Below are positions 24,941 through 33,343 of a DNA stretch of 64,000 nucleotides, one piece after another (position 1 is the stretch's first letter; the number at the start of each line of letters is the position of its first letter). Location of the stretch: positions 69,650 through 133,649 of the forward strand of contig CAZBPM010000011.1 in NCBI GenBank assembly GCA_964493785.1, in the 5' to 3' direction. The position numbers were made by a program, and so were the translations under genes. Source of the DNA: Hyphomicrobium_A sp964493785 (GTDB taxonomy: Bacteria > Pseudomonadota > Alphaproteobacteria > Rhizobiales > Hyphomicrobiaceae). The notes under the pieces are model-generated. The model saw nothing but the letters and a program-made list of their open reading frames with translations. It was not told the origin of the DNA and ran no database searches.

Positions 24941-25051
24941 CATGACAGGTTGAGCTCCCAGCCGAGTTCAAGGGCATGATGCCGAGCTGTCGTGCCGGCC
25001 GCGACCCGGTATGTCCCCCATTGTATCTAGTAACCAAGGGACAAACCCCAC
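24941..25051 (+). ncRNA. Structured flagellin 5' leader, copy 3
   Basis: The outer stem is extended to 8 bp: CATGACAG (24941-24948)/CTGTCGTG (24987-24994), with a U-G pair where copies 1 and 2 have C-G. The inner hairpin TTGAGCTC/GAGTTCAA differs in sequence from copies 1 and 2 but keeps all pairs, strong evidence for structure. CCGG/CCGG hairpin follows. TGTCCC (25012-25017) pairs with GGGACA (25038-25043) over the ribosome site. The GCATGATGCCG core is shared with copy 2 and with the mcp leader. Confidence 0.75.
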
Positions 25052-25990
25052 ATGGCTAGTATCAACACGAACGTCGCCGCAATGACGGCGCTTCGGTCGC
25101 TCACGGCTACCAACCAGGCACTGACGCAGACGCAAAGCCGCATTTCCACCGGTCTTCGCGTCTCCACGGCTTCCGACAACGCCGCCTATTGGTCGATCGC
25201 CACCACGATGCGTTCGGACAAGTCGTCGCTTTCTACGGTCCAGGATGCTCTCGGCCTCGGCGCCGCCGTCGTGGACGTCGCCTACACCGCCCTCGACGAG
25301 GCGAAGAACATCGTCACCAAGATCAAGGACAAGCTGGTCGCCGCCGCTCAGCCCGGCCTCGATCGCGCGAAGATCCAGACGGAAATCGGCGAGCTTCAGG
25401 CCCAGCTTTCCGGCATGGCCAGCTCGGCGACGCTGCAGGGTCAGAACTGGCTTTCGGTTGACTCGAGCGCTGCCGGATATGCCGCCACGAAGAAGATCGT
25501 TTCCTCGATCAGCCGCGCATCGGGATCCGTCTCGGTGCAGACCATCTCGATCAACACCGGTTCGATGGTGCTGTTCGATTCCAACGCTGCCGCCAGCGGC
25601 ATCCTCGACTCCACGCGGAACGCCACGACCGGCGTCGTCGATGCGGCAGGCACGTTCACGGTGGGAACGCTCGACGTCTCGGCGTTGACCGACAGCGCCG
25701 CCGATCTCGCGATCCTCGACGGCTACATCAAGGGTGCCGACCGCGCGATCACCGAGATGGCTGCCGGCGCAACTGCCCTCGGCGCCGCCAAGGCCCGCAT
25801 CGACATTCAGCAGTCTTTCGTCAGCTCCCTCATGGACGCGATCGAGGGTGGCATCAGCCAGCTCGTCGACGCCGATATGAACGCGGAGTCGACCAAGCTG
25901 CAGGCCCTGCAGGTGAAGCAGCAACTCGGTATCCAGGCTCTCTCTATCGCCAACTCGTCGAGCCAGTCGATCCTGAGCCTCTTCCGCTAA
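25052..25990 (+). CDS. fla: Flagellin 3
   Basis: 312 residues, the same domain plan as flagellins 1 and 2 but with independent synonymous changes through the 5' part ('ASINTNVAAMTALRSLTATN'). The central segment 'AAASGILDSTRNATTGVVDA' is close to flagellin 1. Ends 'SSSQSILSLFR'. Likely one of several filament subunits; rhizobial filaments are usually built from a major flagellin plus one or more secondary flagellins. Own leader upstream and own terminator downstream. Confidence 0.97.
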   Translation: MASINTNVAAMTALRSLTATNQALTQTQSRISTGLRVSTASDNAAYWSIATTMRSDKSSLSTVQDALGLGAAVVDVAYTALDEAKNIVTKIKDKLVAAAQPGLDRAKIQTEIGELQAQLSGMASSATLQGQNWLSVDSSAAGYAATKKIVSSISRASGSVSVQTISINTGSMVLFDSNAAASGILDSTRNATTGVVDAAGTFTVGTLDVSALTDSAADLAILDGYIKGADRAITEMAAGATALGAAKARIDIQQSFVSSLMDAIEGGISQLVDADMNAESTKLQALQVKQQLGIQALSIANSSSQSILSLFR

Positions 25991-26076
25991 ACCGAACGTC
26001 GCTCCGGCCCGACCAGGCTGGATCGCAAAAAAACGGGTGGCTCGAAGGCATTCGGGCCACAACCATCGCACAATCG

Positions 26077-26110
26077 AAAAGCCAAGCCTTCTCAGAGGGC
26101 TTGGCTTTTC
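26077..26110 (+). terminator. Rho-independent terminator after flagellin 3
   Basis: AAAAGCCAAGCC and GGCTTGGCTTTT form a perfect 12-bp stem with an 8-9-nt loop, ending in T residues. It separates the flagellin genes from the fliF operon and could work in both directions because of the flanking A and T runs. Confidence 0.88.
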
Positions 26111-26193
26111 CGTTCGCATGTCTCGCACAAGGTTGCACCAGAAGTATCTCCCCGGAAAGCCATAAGCTGGAATCGCCTTGCCTGGGGAGGCAC

Positions 26194-27840
26194 ATGGTCT
26201 GGAGTGATCAACTCAAGCAGTTGTGGGGCAACCTGCTCGCACTGGGGACGCGGCGGCTCGCCGTGCTGGGCCTCGTTGGCCTCACTGTGTTCATGTCGGT
26301 GGGTCTCGGCAGCTACTATCTGAGCCGGCCCGACTACGAGACGCTTTATTCGGGCCTCGACGCTCAGGACGTGGCGCGCATCGGCGCAGCCCTCCAGGAA
26401 TCGGGCATCAGCTTCGACGTCAATCCCGACGGCGCGTCGGTGCTCGTCCACCCCGGGCAGACCTCCCGCGCGCGCATGCTGCTGGCCGAGAAGGGCCTGC
26501 CGAGCAGCGCCAGCGCCGGCTACGAGCTGTTCGACAAGATGGGCGCGATCGGCCTCACCTCGTTCATGCAGGAAATCACGCGCGTCCGCGCCCTCGAAGG
26601 CGAGATTGCGCGGACCATACAAGGCATGAAGGGCGTGCGCGCGGCCCGCGTGCATATCGTCATGGCCGATACCGGCTCCTTCCGCCGCAGCACGCAGCAG
26701 CCATCGGCCTCCGTCGTCATCCGCACGGACTCGTCGGGCGACTTCTCGTCCGCCCAGGCGATCAGGCACCTCGTTTCCGCAGCCGTTCCCGGGCTGTCCA
26801 TCGACAAGGTCCGGGTGCTCAGCACCGACGGCACCGTTTTGTCGTCCGGCGACGGAACCTTCAATGCCGCGCCGACAAAAATGCTCGAGCTCGAGCGCTC
26901 CATCGCCAATGAGCTGAAGCAAAACGTCAGCGAGACGCTTGCCCCGTACATAGGCGTCGATAACTTCCAGCTCAGCGTTGCTGCTCGGCTGAACATCGAC
27001 AAGCGCCAAGTCAACGAGACGGCATACGATCCTGATTCCCGCTTCGAGCGCTCGCGCCGTACGGTGAGGGAAAAGTCGAATTCAAAGGATGCAGGCAACA
27101 CTCAGCCAGTCGGCGTCGATCAGAATCTGCCGACGGAGAACACCCAAAGCAACAGCGCCGACAACAGCACCTCGCGCAACAGCGACCGCAAGGAGGAGCT
27201 GAAGAACTTCGAAGCCAACTCCAAGACGACCACCACCGTAAGCGACGGCTACCGAATCGAGGCACTCACCGTCGCCGTCGTCGTCAACAAGCGTCGCCTC
27301 GAGGCCCTGCTGGGAGCCAACGCTTCCCAGGAGGCGATCGATGCGCGCCTCAAGGAGGTGGAGAACCTCGTTGCTTCAGCCACGGGAACCGACCAGAAGC
27401 GCGGCGATCGCATCACCGTGGCCGCGGTCGACTTCCTGGCCCAGGCAGAACTGATGGAGCCCCTGCCCACGCCTGGTGTGACGGACTACCTCCTCGGCCA
27501 GACGGGTACGGCGATCAAGGCGCTGGCAGTGCTCGCCGCAGCGATGATCCTCGTCTGGTTCGGCCTGCGCCCCGTCACGCGGATGCTGCTCGAATTCCAG
27601 CCCCAGGCCATCCCGCAGGCCGCGGGCAGCGCCACCGAACTGCCGTTCGAGCCCCAGATCGCGGCGGCGTTCGCAGTCGAGCCCCAGTTCGCGGCCGACA
27701 CGCCGCAGGATCTCATTGGCGACCTGACCAGCAAGATCAATCGCGTCCCGCAGAAGCGGCTTGAGCAGATGGTCGATTACGACGAGGAGCAGGCCATATT
27801 GATCATGAAGCAATGGCTGCGCGGAGGGTTGCACACGTGA
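26194..27840 (+). CDS. fliF: FliF, flagellar MS-ring protein
   Basis: 548 residues from ATG 26194, which follows GGGGAGG at ideal spacing. A longer in-frame start at 26101 falls within the terminator and is rejected. First membrane helix at residues ~23-45, YscJ-like ring-building motifs 'YETLYSGLDAQDVARIGAAL', 'SGISFDVNPDGASVLVHPGQ', 'GEIARTIQGMKGVRAARVHI', second helix near residue 455 ('TAIKALAVLAAAMILVWFGL'), and the FliG-binding C-terminus rich in acidic residues. Heads the fliF-fliH-motB-motC-fliK operon. In S. meliloti fliF lies beside visNR-flhB; here it is relocated downstream of the flagellins. Confidence 0.95.
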   Translation: MVWSDQLKQLWGNLLALGTRRLAVLGLVGLTVFMSVGLGSYYLSRPDYETLYSGLDAQDVARIGAALQESGISFDVNPDGASVLVHPGQTSRARMLLAEKGLPSSASAGYELFDKMGAIGLTSFMQEITRVRALEGEIARTIQGMKGVRAARVHIVMADTGSFRRSTQQPSASVVIRTDSSGDFSSAQAIRHLVSAAVPGLSIDKVRVLSTDGTVLSSGDGTFNAAPTKMLELERSIANELKQNVSETLAPYIGVDNFQLSVAARLNIDKRQVNETAYDPDSRFERSRRTVREKSNSKDAGNTQPVGVDQNLPTENTQSNSADNSTSRNSDRKEELKNFEANSKTTTTVSDGYRIEALTVAVVVNKRRLEALLGANASQEAIDARLKEVENLVASATGTDQKRGDRITVAAVDFLAQAELMEPLPTPGVTDYLLGQTGTAIKALAVLAAAMILVWFGLRPVTRMLLEFQPQAIPQAAGSATELPFEPQIAAAFAVEPQFAADTPQDLIGDLTSKINRVPQKRLEQMVDYDEEQAILIMKQWLRGGLHT

Positions 27841-28451
27841 GCATCGCTCCGGTCGCGCTCTACCTGACCGATTTCGGCATCAAGGACTTCCCCGCGGAGC
27901 TCCCTCAGATGCCGCCGTCGGCCATTCCGGTGCTGGCCGAGACCCACTGGGCCGAACTCATCGAGGAAGCTCACGCCAAAGGCATCGCCGAAGGCCGCGA
28001 GGCTGCAGAGGAGCAGGCAGCCGCTCAGCTGGAGCAGCAGCAGGCAGAATCGCAGCACGCGTTGACTGCGGCCCGCGAGGCGTGGACCGCAGAGGCCGGC
28101 CCGAAAATGTCCGAACAGATTGTCTCTGCCATTTCCCAGATGGAGCAACGCATCGCCGACGCGGCGGAGCGTGTGTTGCGCCCCTTCATGGTCGACGCGG
28201 TCCGCGCCGAGGCCATCCGGCAACTGCGCGCCATCGTGCAGGATCTGATCCGCTCAAGTCCAGATCTGGCTCTCCAGATAACCGGACCCGAGGATTTGCT
28301 CGACGCCGTGCGAGCCGGCATCCCAGATAGCGTCAAAACCGTTTCCTACGTCGTCAGTGCCACGACGGATGTTCAAATCAAAGCTGGCTCGTCGCTGGTT
28401 GAAACCAGCATCGGGACGTGGCTGGCAAACTGCGGAGTTCTAGACACATGA
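27837..28451 (+). CDS. fliH: FliH-like regulator of the export ATPase
   Basis: 204 residues from a GTG that overlaps the fliF stop (GTGA) and has GGAGGG upstream; a longer ATG start inside fliF is less likely. N-terminal ~55 residues variable, then a long Ala/Glu/Gln coiled coil ('GREAAEEQAAAQLEQQQAES') and a C-terminal alpha/beta part ('DLALQITGPEDLLDAVRAGI', 'VQIKAGSSLVETSIGTWLAN'). This plan is that of FliH/YscL, which dimerises and binds FliI. Direct sequence signatures are weak, as usual for FliH, so the call leans on architecture and on its place after fliF. Confidence 0.75.
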   Translation: MSIAPVALYLTDFGIKDFPAELPQMPPSAIPVLAETHWAELIEEAHAKGIAEGREAAEEQAAAQLEQQQAESQHALTAAREAWTAEAGPKMSEQIVSAISQMEQRIADAAERVLRPFMVDAVRAEAIRQLRAIVQDLIRSSPDLALQITGPEDLLDAVRAGIPDSVKTVSYVVSATTDVQIKAGSSLVETSIGTWLANCGVLDT

Positions 28452-29533
28452 CCGCAGCTCAGGGTGACGGCGACGGCGATACCCGCCAGCACGAGCTGGT
28501 TATCATCCGCCGGCGCGGCAACGGAGAGGAAGCACCGCACAAGGGCGGCGTATGGAAGATCGCGCACGCCGACTTCATGACCGCACTCATGGCGTTCTTC
28601 CTCGTCATGTGGCTGATCACGGCAACCGACGATCAAACCGTGACCGGCGTTGCCAACTACTTCAATCCGATGCGGCTGAGCGACCAGAACGCGCGCCCTA
28701 AGGGCCTCCAAACGATGGAGCCGGGCAGCGAGAAGAGCGATGGCCGCACGCCCGCCACGTCGGAATCAAACAAGGCCGGTAGTTCGCGCGCCAACAAGGC
28801 CGAGGTCGCGGCGAAGGCCGCCGAGGCCGCGATGTTCGGCGAACCCTACGAAGTGCTCGACAAGCTCGCCGCAGAGGTGGGCAAAGGACCGCCGGCGCTT
28901 CACCCCACCGAGCGCGGCAACGTTTTGGGACACCATACGGGCGAGGCGTTCCGTGATCCGTTCGATCCCGACTCTCGCTACGAGCCCCTGCCTCGGAGCG
29001 GGACCGGGCCCGAGGCTGCCGCACGAGGTGAAAACGCCGCCGCTCCGCAGGCCGAAGCCAAGGCCGTGTCGCCAGCATCGGAAGCCGTGCGCCAGCCGAT
29101 CGAGGCTGCCATCAAGGCAACTGGCTTGTCGCCGATCCCCGGCATCGATGTCCGCACCACCGATCAGGGCGTCCTCATCAGCATTACCGACCAGCCGGAC
29201 TTCGAGATGTTCGGCATCGCCTCCGCGCGCCCCAAGCCTGAGCTTGTCGTGCTGATGGAGCAGATCGGGCGTGTCGTGGCGTCCCGCCCCGAGGGTATCG
29301 TCATTCGCGGCCATACCGATGCGCGGCCATACCGGGCCGGAGGTTACGACAACTGGCGCCTCTCCACGGCGCGCGCCCAGATGGCCTATTACATGCTCAT
29401 TCGCAGCGGCGTTCCCGAAGGACGCGTCGAGCGCATCGAAGGATACGCCGACCACAGCCTGAAGAATTCCGATAGCCCTCTCGCCGCGGAAAACCGTCGC
29501 ATCGAGATACTGCTGCTGAAAGGCAAGTCCTGA
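28448..29533 (+). CDS. motB: MotB, flagellar stator peptidoglycan-anchored subunit
   Basis: 361 residues from the ATG overlapping the fliH stop (ATGA). A single membrane helix includes the proton-accepting Asp: 'GGVWKIAHADFMTALMAFFL' (D in 'HADF'). A ~170-residue Ala/Pro/Glu-rich linker leads to a C-terminal OmpA-like domain with 'GIVIRGHTDARPYRAGGYDN' and 'WRLSTARAQMAYYMLIRSGV'. Works with MotA (11055). Rhizobial MotB proteins have a long periplasmic linker that interacts with MotC, encoded next. Confidence 0.95.
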   Translation: MTAAQGDGDGDTRQHELVIIRRRGNGEEAPHKGGVWKIAHADFMTALMAFFLVMWLITATDDQTVTGVANYFNPMRLSDQNARPKGLQTMEPGSEKSDGRTPATSESNKAGSSRANKAEVAAKAAEAAMFGEPYEVLDKLAAEVGKGPPALHPTERGNVLGHHTGEAFRDPFDPDSRYEPLPRSGTGPEAAARGENAAAPQAEAKAVSPASEAVRQPIEAAIKATGLSPIPGIDVRTTDQGVLISITDQPDFEMFGIASARPKPELVVLMEQIGRVVASRPEGIVIRGHTDARPYRAGGYDNWRLSTARAQMAYYMLIRSGVPEGRVERIEGYADHSLKNSDSPLAAENRRIEILLLKGKS

Positions 29534-30723
29534 TGCAATGGCGGGTGCCGTTCCGCATTGTGCTACTGGGAGCGCTTCTGCCGTTCGCTGCCGAGGCCGC
29601 TGACGAGCCCTCGAGGCAACCCTACGAGCTTGTGCGCGAGCTGCAGGCCTTCCAGGATCAGGCATCCCTCAAGGCGACGAGCGCCCACGCGGAGCAACGC
29701 GAGCAGCGCGAGCGGATTGCGAAGGTCTCCGCGCAGCTCACAAAGTTTGATCCCAAGGTTTGGTCCGACGCGAGGAACGTCCGCGCCGCCGTGATCTACG
29801 TGCTCAGCGGTGGAGATCCGCGCATATTGCGCAACCTCGCCGCCGCCTCTGGTGCCGCCACCGATATAGATGGGCGGCTTGTCAAAGGCGCACTCGCTTA
29901 CAGCGAACGCCGCGACACCGAGGCCGCAGAGCTTCTCGGCGGCATCGACGTCGAATCGCTCGATCGCAGCATCGGCGGCCATGTTGCGCTCGTGCGCGCC
30001 ATGCTCCTGGCAAAGACGGATCAGCGTAAGGCCTACGCGTTGCTCGACAGGGCGCGCGTCATTGCCCCAGGCACCATCGTCGAGGAGGCCGCGCTTCGCC
30101 GTCAGGCCATTCTGGCGGCAAAGATGGGCCAGCTGGACGCATTCGACCGCCTGTCTTCCCAATATTTCAGGCGCTATTCAGCCTCGATCTTTGCCCGCAG
30201 CTTCGAGCGGCAATTCGCGCAGGAGGTCGTCGCACACAATTACGCGGCGGACGAAAAGCGCTTCGCCACCCTTGAGACCCAGGTCAGCGGACTGACCGAC
30301 GCCGAGCGCCGCGAGACCTGCCTTGCCATCGCCGAGGAGGCCGTCGCCGCAGGCAACGTCGAACTCGTCCGCTTCGCGGCACGGCTCGCCGCCATTGATG
30401 CACGTGCATACCCAGCCGAGGCGACGCGCATGCGCCTGTTCGAGGCCGCGGCGCTTCTCGTTACGCCCGCATACGAGGAGGCGTCCCGCGCCCTCTGGAC
30501 GATCGACCGATCGAGGCTCGGCGTGCGCGAGGAGCCGCTGCTCGATGCTGCGATGGCCGTTTCGCGTGAGATCGCTCGGCCGCCCTCGTCAGTTGCGCCG
30601 GACGAGCCTGCGACAGGCCGAGACGCCCCGCCGCCGGAGATCGCAGCAAGCGAAGGCCTGATCAAGAATGCGGAACAGGCACTCGCGCAGGTCGATGGAA
30701 TCTTGAACGAGGCGCCGCGATGA
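29533..30723 (+). CDS. motC: MotC, periplasmic motor protein
   Basis: 396 residues with a cleavable signal peptide ('RIVLLGALLPFAAEAADEPS'). The mature protein is all-helical with TPR-like repeats and shows family text such as 'PYELVRELQAFQDQASLKAT', 'VRAAVIYVLSGGDPRILRNL' and 'ARVIAPGTIVEEAALRRQAI'. MotC is an alphaproteobacterial periplasmic protein that binds MotB and is needed for stable torque generation. MotE (19549) is its dedicated chaperone in S. meliloti. The start overlaps the motB stop by one base. Confidence 0.9.
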   Translation: MQWRVPFRIVLLGALLPFAAEAADEPSRQPYELVRELQAFQDQASLKATSAHAEQREQRERIAKVSAQLTKFDPKVWSDARNVRAAVIYVLSGGDPRILRNLAAASGAATDIDGRLVKGALAYSERRDTEAAELLGGIDVESLDRSIGGHVALVRAMLLAKTDQRKAYALLDRARVIAPGTIVEEAALRRQAILAAKMGQLDAFDRLSSQYFRRYSASIFARSFERQFAQEVVAHNYAADEKRFATLETQVSGLTDAERRETCLAIAEEAVAAGNVELVRFAARLAAIDARAYPAEATRMRLFEAAALLVTPAYEEASRALWTIDRSRLGVREEPLLDAAMAVSREIARPPSSVAPDEPATGRDAPPPEIAASEGLIKNAEQALAQVDGILNEAPR

Positions 30724-32111
30724 CCACCACCCCGGCTAACGTTGCGACACAAACGGTGGTCCCGGCCCGCGGGACCGTTGGCGGTGCGCGCGACAACGGC
30801 GCTCGCAGCAGTTCAGGCGGCCAGGCCGGAGATGACGCCCAAGGCTTCGGCGACGTTCTGGCGAAGCTGCAGCACATTGCTCCTCGAACAGCCGGTGTGA
30901 AATCCGCCGAGCGCTTGCCCCTGGAATGGCAGGAGCCTGAGCCACAGGATGCGGCAACCGACGATCTGCTGGCTCTGGTCGTCGTCGCCGCCCCTGAAGC
31001 AGTGCAACCTGCCCCCGATCAGCCCGCGCCGCCTGCCGCTCAGCCATCACCCATCAACGCGATGGAGGCGCTCGCCGCCGCCATCGCGGCCCCGCAGCAG
31101 CCCGCTTCGCAGCCTCAATCCTCCGCGCAGACCGAGCAGCCGGAGACGTCTGGAGCCTCGGCGACGCCGCCATCGCCGCCCGATTCCGTTGTGCCGGACG
31201 TCCCCGCGCCGGACTTGGCAATCGCTGACAACGCCGACGATATCATCGCGCGCCAGGGCCGCGTCGCAGCCAGCGATCCCGCCATCGGCGCTGTCAGCAA
31301 CCGCGCAGCCGGTGTCGACAAGGCAAGACAAGACCCTCAACCCGCTGATGCGATCGAAATCGACGCGGCGGTGCCTCCCAAGGCGGCGGCAGCACCGCAA
31401 CCGGTTGCAGCAAACGTGCGCCGCCAGGAGGTGCACTTCCCGCCGGTCGCCGCTGCGCCCCAGCGTGTTAGCGGCGACGGAGACGCGGCGTCGGATGGCG
31501 TCGAGGCCAAACGCACGGATGCTTCCGCCGTCGATGCCTTGACCGCCTCGTTCGACGATCTCGGCACGACACCGGCAAAGCCCGCACAGCAGATCGCCGA
31601 TCATATCCTCAAGGAAGTGGCCGCGACGGGCTCCGACGCTGTCGAGCGCGCAGTCACGGTGCCGGCACAGCACGGTGCGAAATCCGCGCTCAAGGTCCTG
31701 CATATTCAGCTGCAGCCAGCCGATCTCGGTACCGTAACGATCCGTATGGAGTTGAAGGAAAGCACGTTGTCTATCGAGGTCGAAGCCGACCGGTCCGCAA
31801 CCGCGGACATGCTTCGCGGTGACCAGGACACCCTCTCCAAGCTGCTGCGGTCTGCCGGATACTCCGTCGACCTCAGCACCGTGCGCGTTGCCGACGCCGA
31901 CCGCACGTCTGCTTCCCAGCAGCTCGGTCAGGGAAGCGCCCAGTCCAGTTTCCAATCCTCCCCGCAGTCGCAGTCCGGCGCCTCCGAGCGTCAGCAGCAG
32001 CAGGCCCATCGCGGCGGAGCAAGTTCCAATGGTGAAGCCGGGTCACAAGCAAACCGGAACGATGGCAATGAAACGACTTCTGCTCGCGCTGGTCGCGGCC
32101 TTTATATCTAG
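30720..32111 (+). CDS. fliK: FliK (rhizobial MotD), hook-length control protein
   Basis: 463 residues. N-terminal ~300 residues are low-complexity Ala/Pro/Gln with no fold visible, as expected for the molecular ruler. The FliK C-terminal domain is at about 310-400: 'KSALKVLHIQLQPADLGTVT' then 'IRMELKESTLSIEVEADRSA'. A Gln/Ser-rich tail follows. FliK measures hook length and triggers FlhB to change export specificity. In S. meliloti this gene was first called motD and follows motC, as here. The 3' end overlaps the next start by about 50 bp. Confidence 0.9.
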   Translation: MTTTPANVATQTVVPARGTVGGARDNGARSSSGGQAGDDAQGFGDVLAKLQHIAPRTAGVKSAERLPLEWQEPEPQDAATDDLLALVVVAAPEAVQPAPDQPAPPAAQPSPINAMEALAAAIAAPQQPASQPQSSAQTEQPETSGASATPPSPPDSVVPDVPAPDLAIADNADDIIARQGRVAASDPAIGAVSNRAAGVDKARQDPQPADAIEIDAAVPPKAAAAPQPVAANVRRQEVHFPPVAAAPQRVSGDGDAASDGVEAKRTDASAVDALTASFDDLGTTPAKPAQQIADHILKEVAATGSDAVERAVTVPAQHGAKSALKVLHIQLQPADLGTVTIRMELKESTLSIEVEADRSATADMLRGDQDTLSKLLRSAGYSVDLSTVRVADADRTSASQQLGQGSAQSSFQSSPQSQSGASERQQQQAHRGGASSNGEAGSQANRNDGNETTSARAGRGLYI

Positions 32112-32679
32112 CGCCCCGCTGGCGGCAGCCGAATCCGCGCTCAACATCTGTGAGCAGGAGCTCGTGCGCGCTGCGGCCATGCACAACGTCCCGCTGGGGA
32201 TGCTCTACGCTATCGGCCTGTCCGAGACCGGACGTGGCGGAAGCCTGCGTCCCTATGCGCTCAACATCGACGGCCGCGCCTCCTACGAGATGAGCAAAAC
32301 GGAAGCCTTGCGCACCTTCCGCGAGGCCCAGCAGCGCGGCGCGAAATTCATCGATATCGGCTGCATGCAGATCAATCACCGCTATCACGCCGAGCGGTTC
32401 GGCACGCTCGAAGACATGTTCGACCCCGCGCAGAATGTCGCCTACGCCGCGCGCTTCCTGAGCGAGCTCAAAGAGCGCGAAGGCACGTGGACCAAGGCCA
32501 TCGCGCGCTACCACGCCGGCCCCGGCAACCTCGCAGCGCAGAAAACCTACGTCTGCCGCGTCATCCGCCACATGATCGGCTCCGGCTTCGGTGAGTGGAC
32601 CAGCGAGGCGCGAACGTACTGCGCCGACGGAAAGAAAAGCGACCGCGCACAGACAGCAGAAGCAACGGTAGAACCATGA
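32062..32679 (+). CDS. Periplasmic lytic transglycosylase (SLT domain) of the flagellar operon
   Basis: 205 residues from ATG 32062 (a second ATG at 32068 is equally good; a much longer frame lies inside fliK). Signal peptide 'RLLLALVAAFISSAPLAAAE'. Goose-type lysozyme/SLT motifs: catalytic Glu in 'LYAIGLSETGRGG', 'FIDIGCMQINHRYHAERFG', 'AYAARFLSELKEREGTWTKA' and 'RYHAGPG'. It should cut peptidoglycan to let the rod pass and complements the rod-binding protein at 5235 that lacks an enzyme domain. In rhizobia an SLT gene follows motD. Overlaps fliK and is overlapped by the next gene (ATGA). Confidence 0.88.
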   Translation: MAMKRLLLALVAAFISSAPLAAAESALNICEQELVRAAAMHNVPLGMLYAIGLSETGRGGSLRPYALNIDGRASYEMSKTEALRTFREAQQRGAKFIDIGCMQINHRYHAERFGTLEDMFDPAQNVAYAARFLSELKEREGTWTKAIARYHAGPGNLAAQKTYVCRVIRHMIGSGFGEWTSEARTYCADGKKSDRAQTAEATVEP

Positions 32680-33032
32680 CTCTGAAGACGGGATTGCTTG
32701 GGCCGTATCGGCTGACATTCGACGGGATCAGTGACGCCATTGCGCGACGCACGCCTGGTGTCTTCGCGCTAGGCAGCACCGACCCGAGCGGAAACTTCCG
32801 CGTCAAGCACGTCGGTCGGGCCGATAGCGACATCCGCTCGCGGCTTTGCGAGTGCATCGGATCCGACGCGTTGTTCAAGGTGGCCTTCTACGCGTCCGCG
32901 CAGGCAGCGTTCGAGAAGGAATGCGAGCTGTTCCACGATTTCGCGCCGCCGGGAAACCGCATCCATCCGGGACGCGCGAAGGGTACACGCTGGGAATGCC
33001 CACGCTGCCGGATCTACCAAGCTATCGGTTGA
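32676..33032 (+). CDS. Small GIY-YIG-like protein with C-terminal CPxC, last gene of fliF operon
   Basis: 118 residues starting at the ATG that overlaps the SLT gene stop. Visible pattern: 'GVFALGSTDPSGNFRVKHVG' then 'RADSDIRSRLCECIGSDALF' and 'FEKECELFHDFAPPG', close to the GIY-YIG arrangement (G-[VI]-[YF]...[YH]-[VI]-G-R...R-L...E...H-D/N). It ends with 'GTRWECPRCRIY', a single CPxC knuckle. The tyrosines of the GIY and YIG motifs are replaced by Phe and His ('GVF', 'HVG'), so nuclease activity is uncertain. No membrane segment. Convergent with, and overlapping by 11 bp, the small - strand gene at 33022. A role in motility is not evident. Confidence 0.7.
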   Translation: MTLKTGLLGPYRLTFDGISDAIARRTPGVFALGSTDPSGNFRVKHVGRADSDIRSRLCECIGSDALFKVAFYASAQAAFEKECELFHDFAPPGNRIHPGRAKGTRWECPRCRIYQAIG

Positions 33033-33210
33033 GCAGCTTCAGCATGTCGTCGAGAGCCGCCTGATATCCGTGGTGCCAATAGGCTTGCTCCGACGACCCA
33101 GCGTCCAGGTGGCGTTGCTCGGTCTCTGCAAGCTCACCCTGCTCCAGCAGCCACTCGCGGATGTTGTCCCGGCGCTCGACCAGCAGCTCTAGATTTCTCT
33201 CGGCCGACAT
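33022..33210 (-). CDS. Small hypothetical protein (62 aa)
   Basis: 62 residues, fully helical and charged ('RNLELLVERRDNIREWLLEQ', 'EQAYWHHGYQAALDDMLKLL'). Preceded by GGGGTTGG about ten bases before ATG. It follows the che operon on the same strand after a 133-bp gap and overlaps the last gene of the + strand operon by 11 bp. The amino-acid composition is natural rather than Arg/Ser-biased as in shadow frames, which is why I keep it. No family recognised. Confidence 0.5.
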   Translation of the reverse strand: MSAERNLELLVERRDNIREWLLEQGELAETEQRHLDAGSSEQAYWHHGYQAALDDMLKLLNR

Positions 33211-33343
33211 CTGTTTGAACCAACCCCACTCATCTCGTTCTGCGCACTTCGGCGAGTGGGTGGATGCTAGTTCAGATGCGTTCGTGTCCCCTCAAATCAA
33301 TCGTTCGAATTGTTCAGGTCGACTGCGTACTTTGCGCGCGCCC

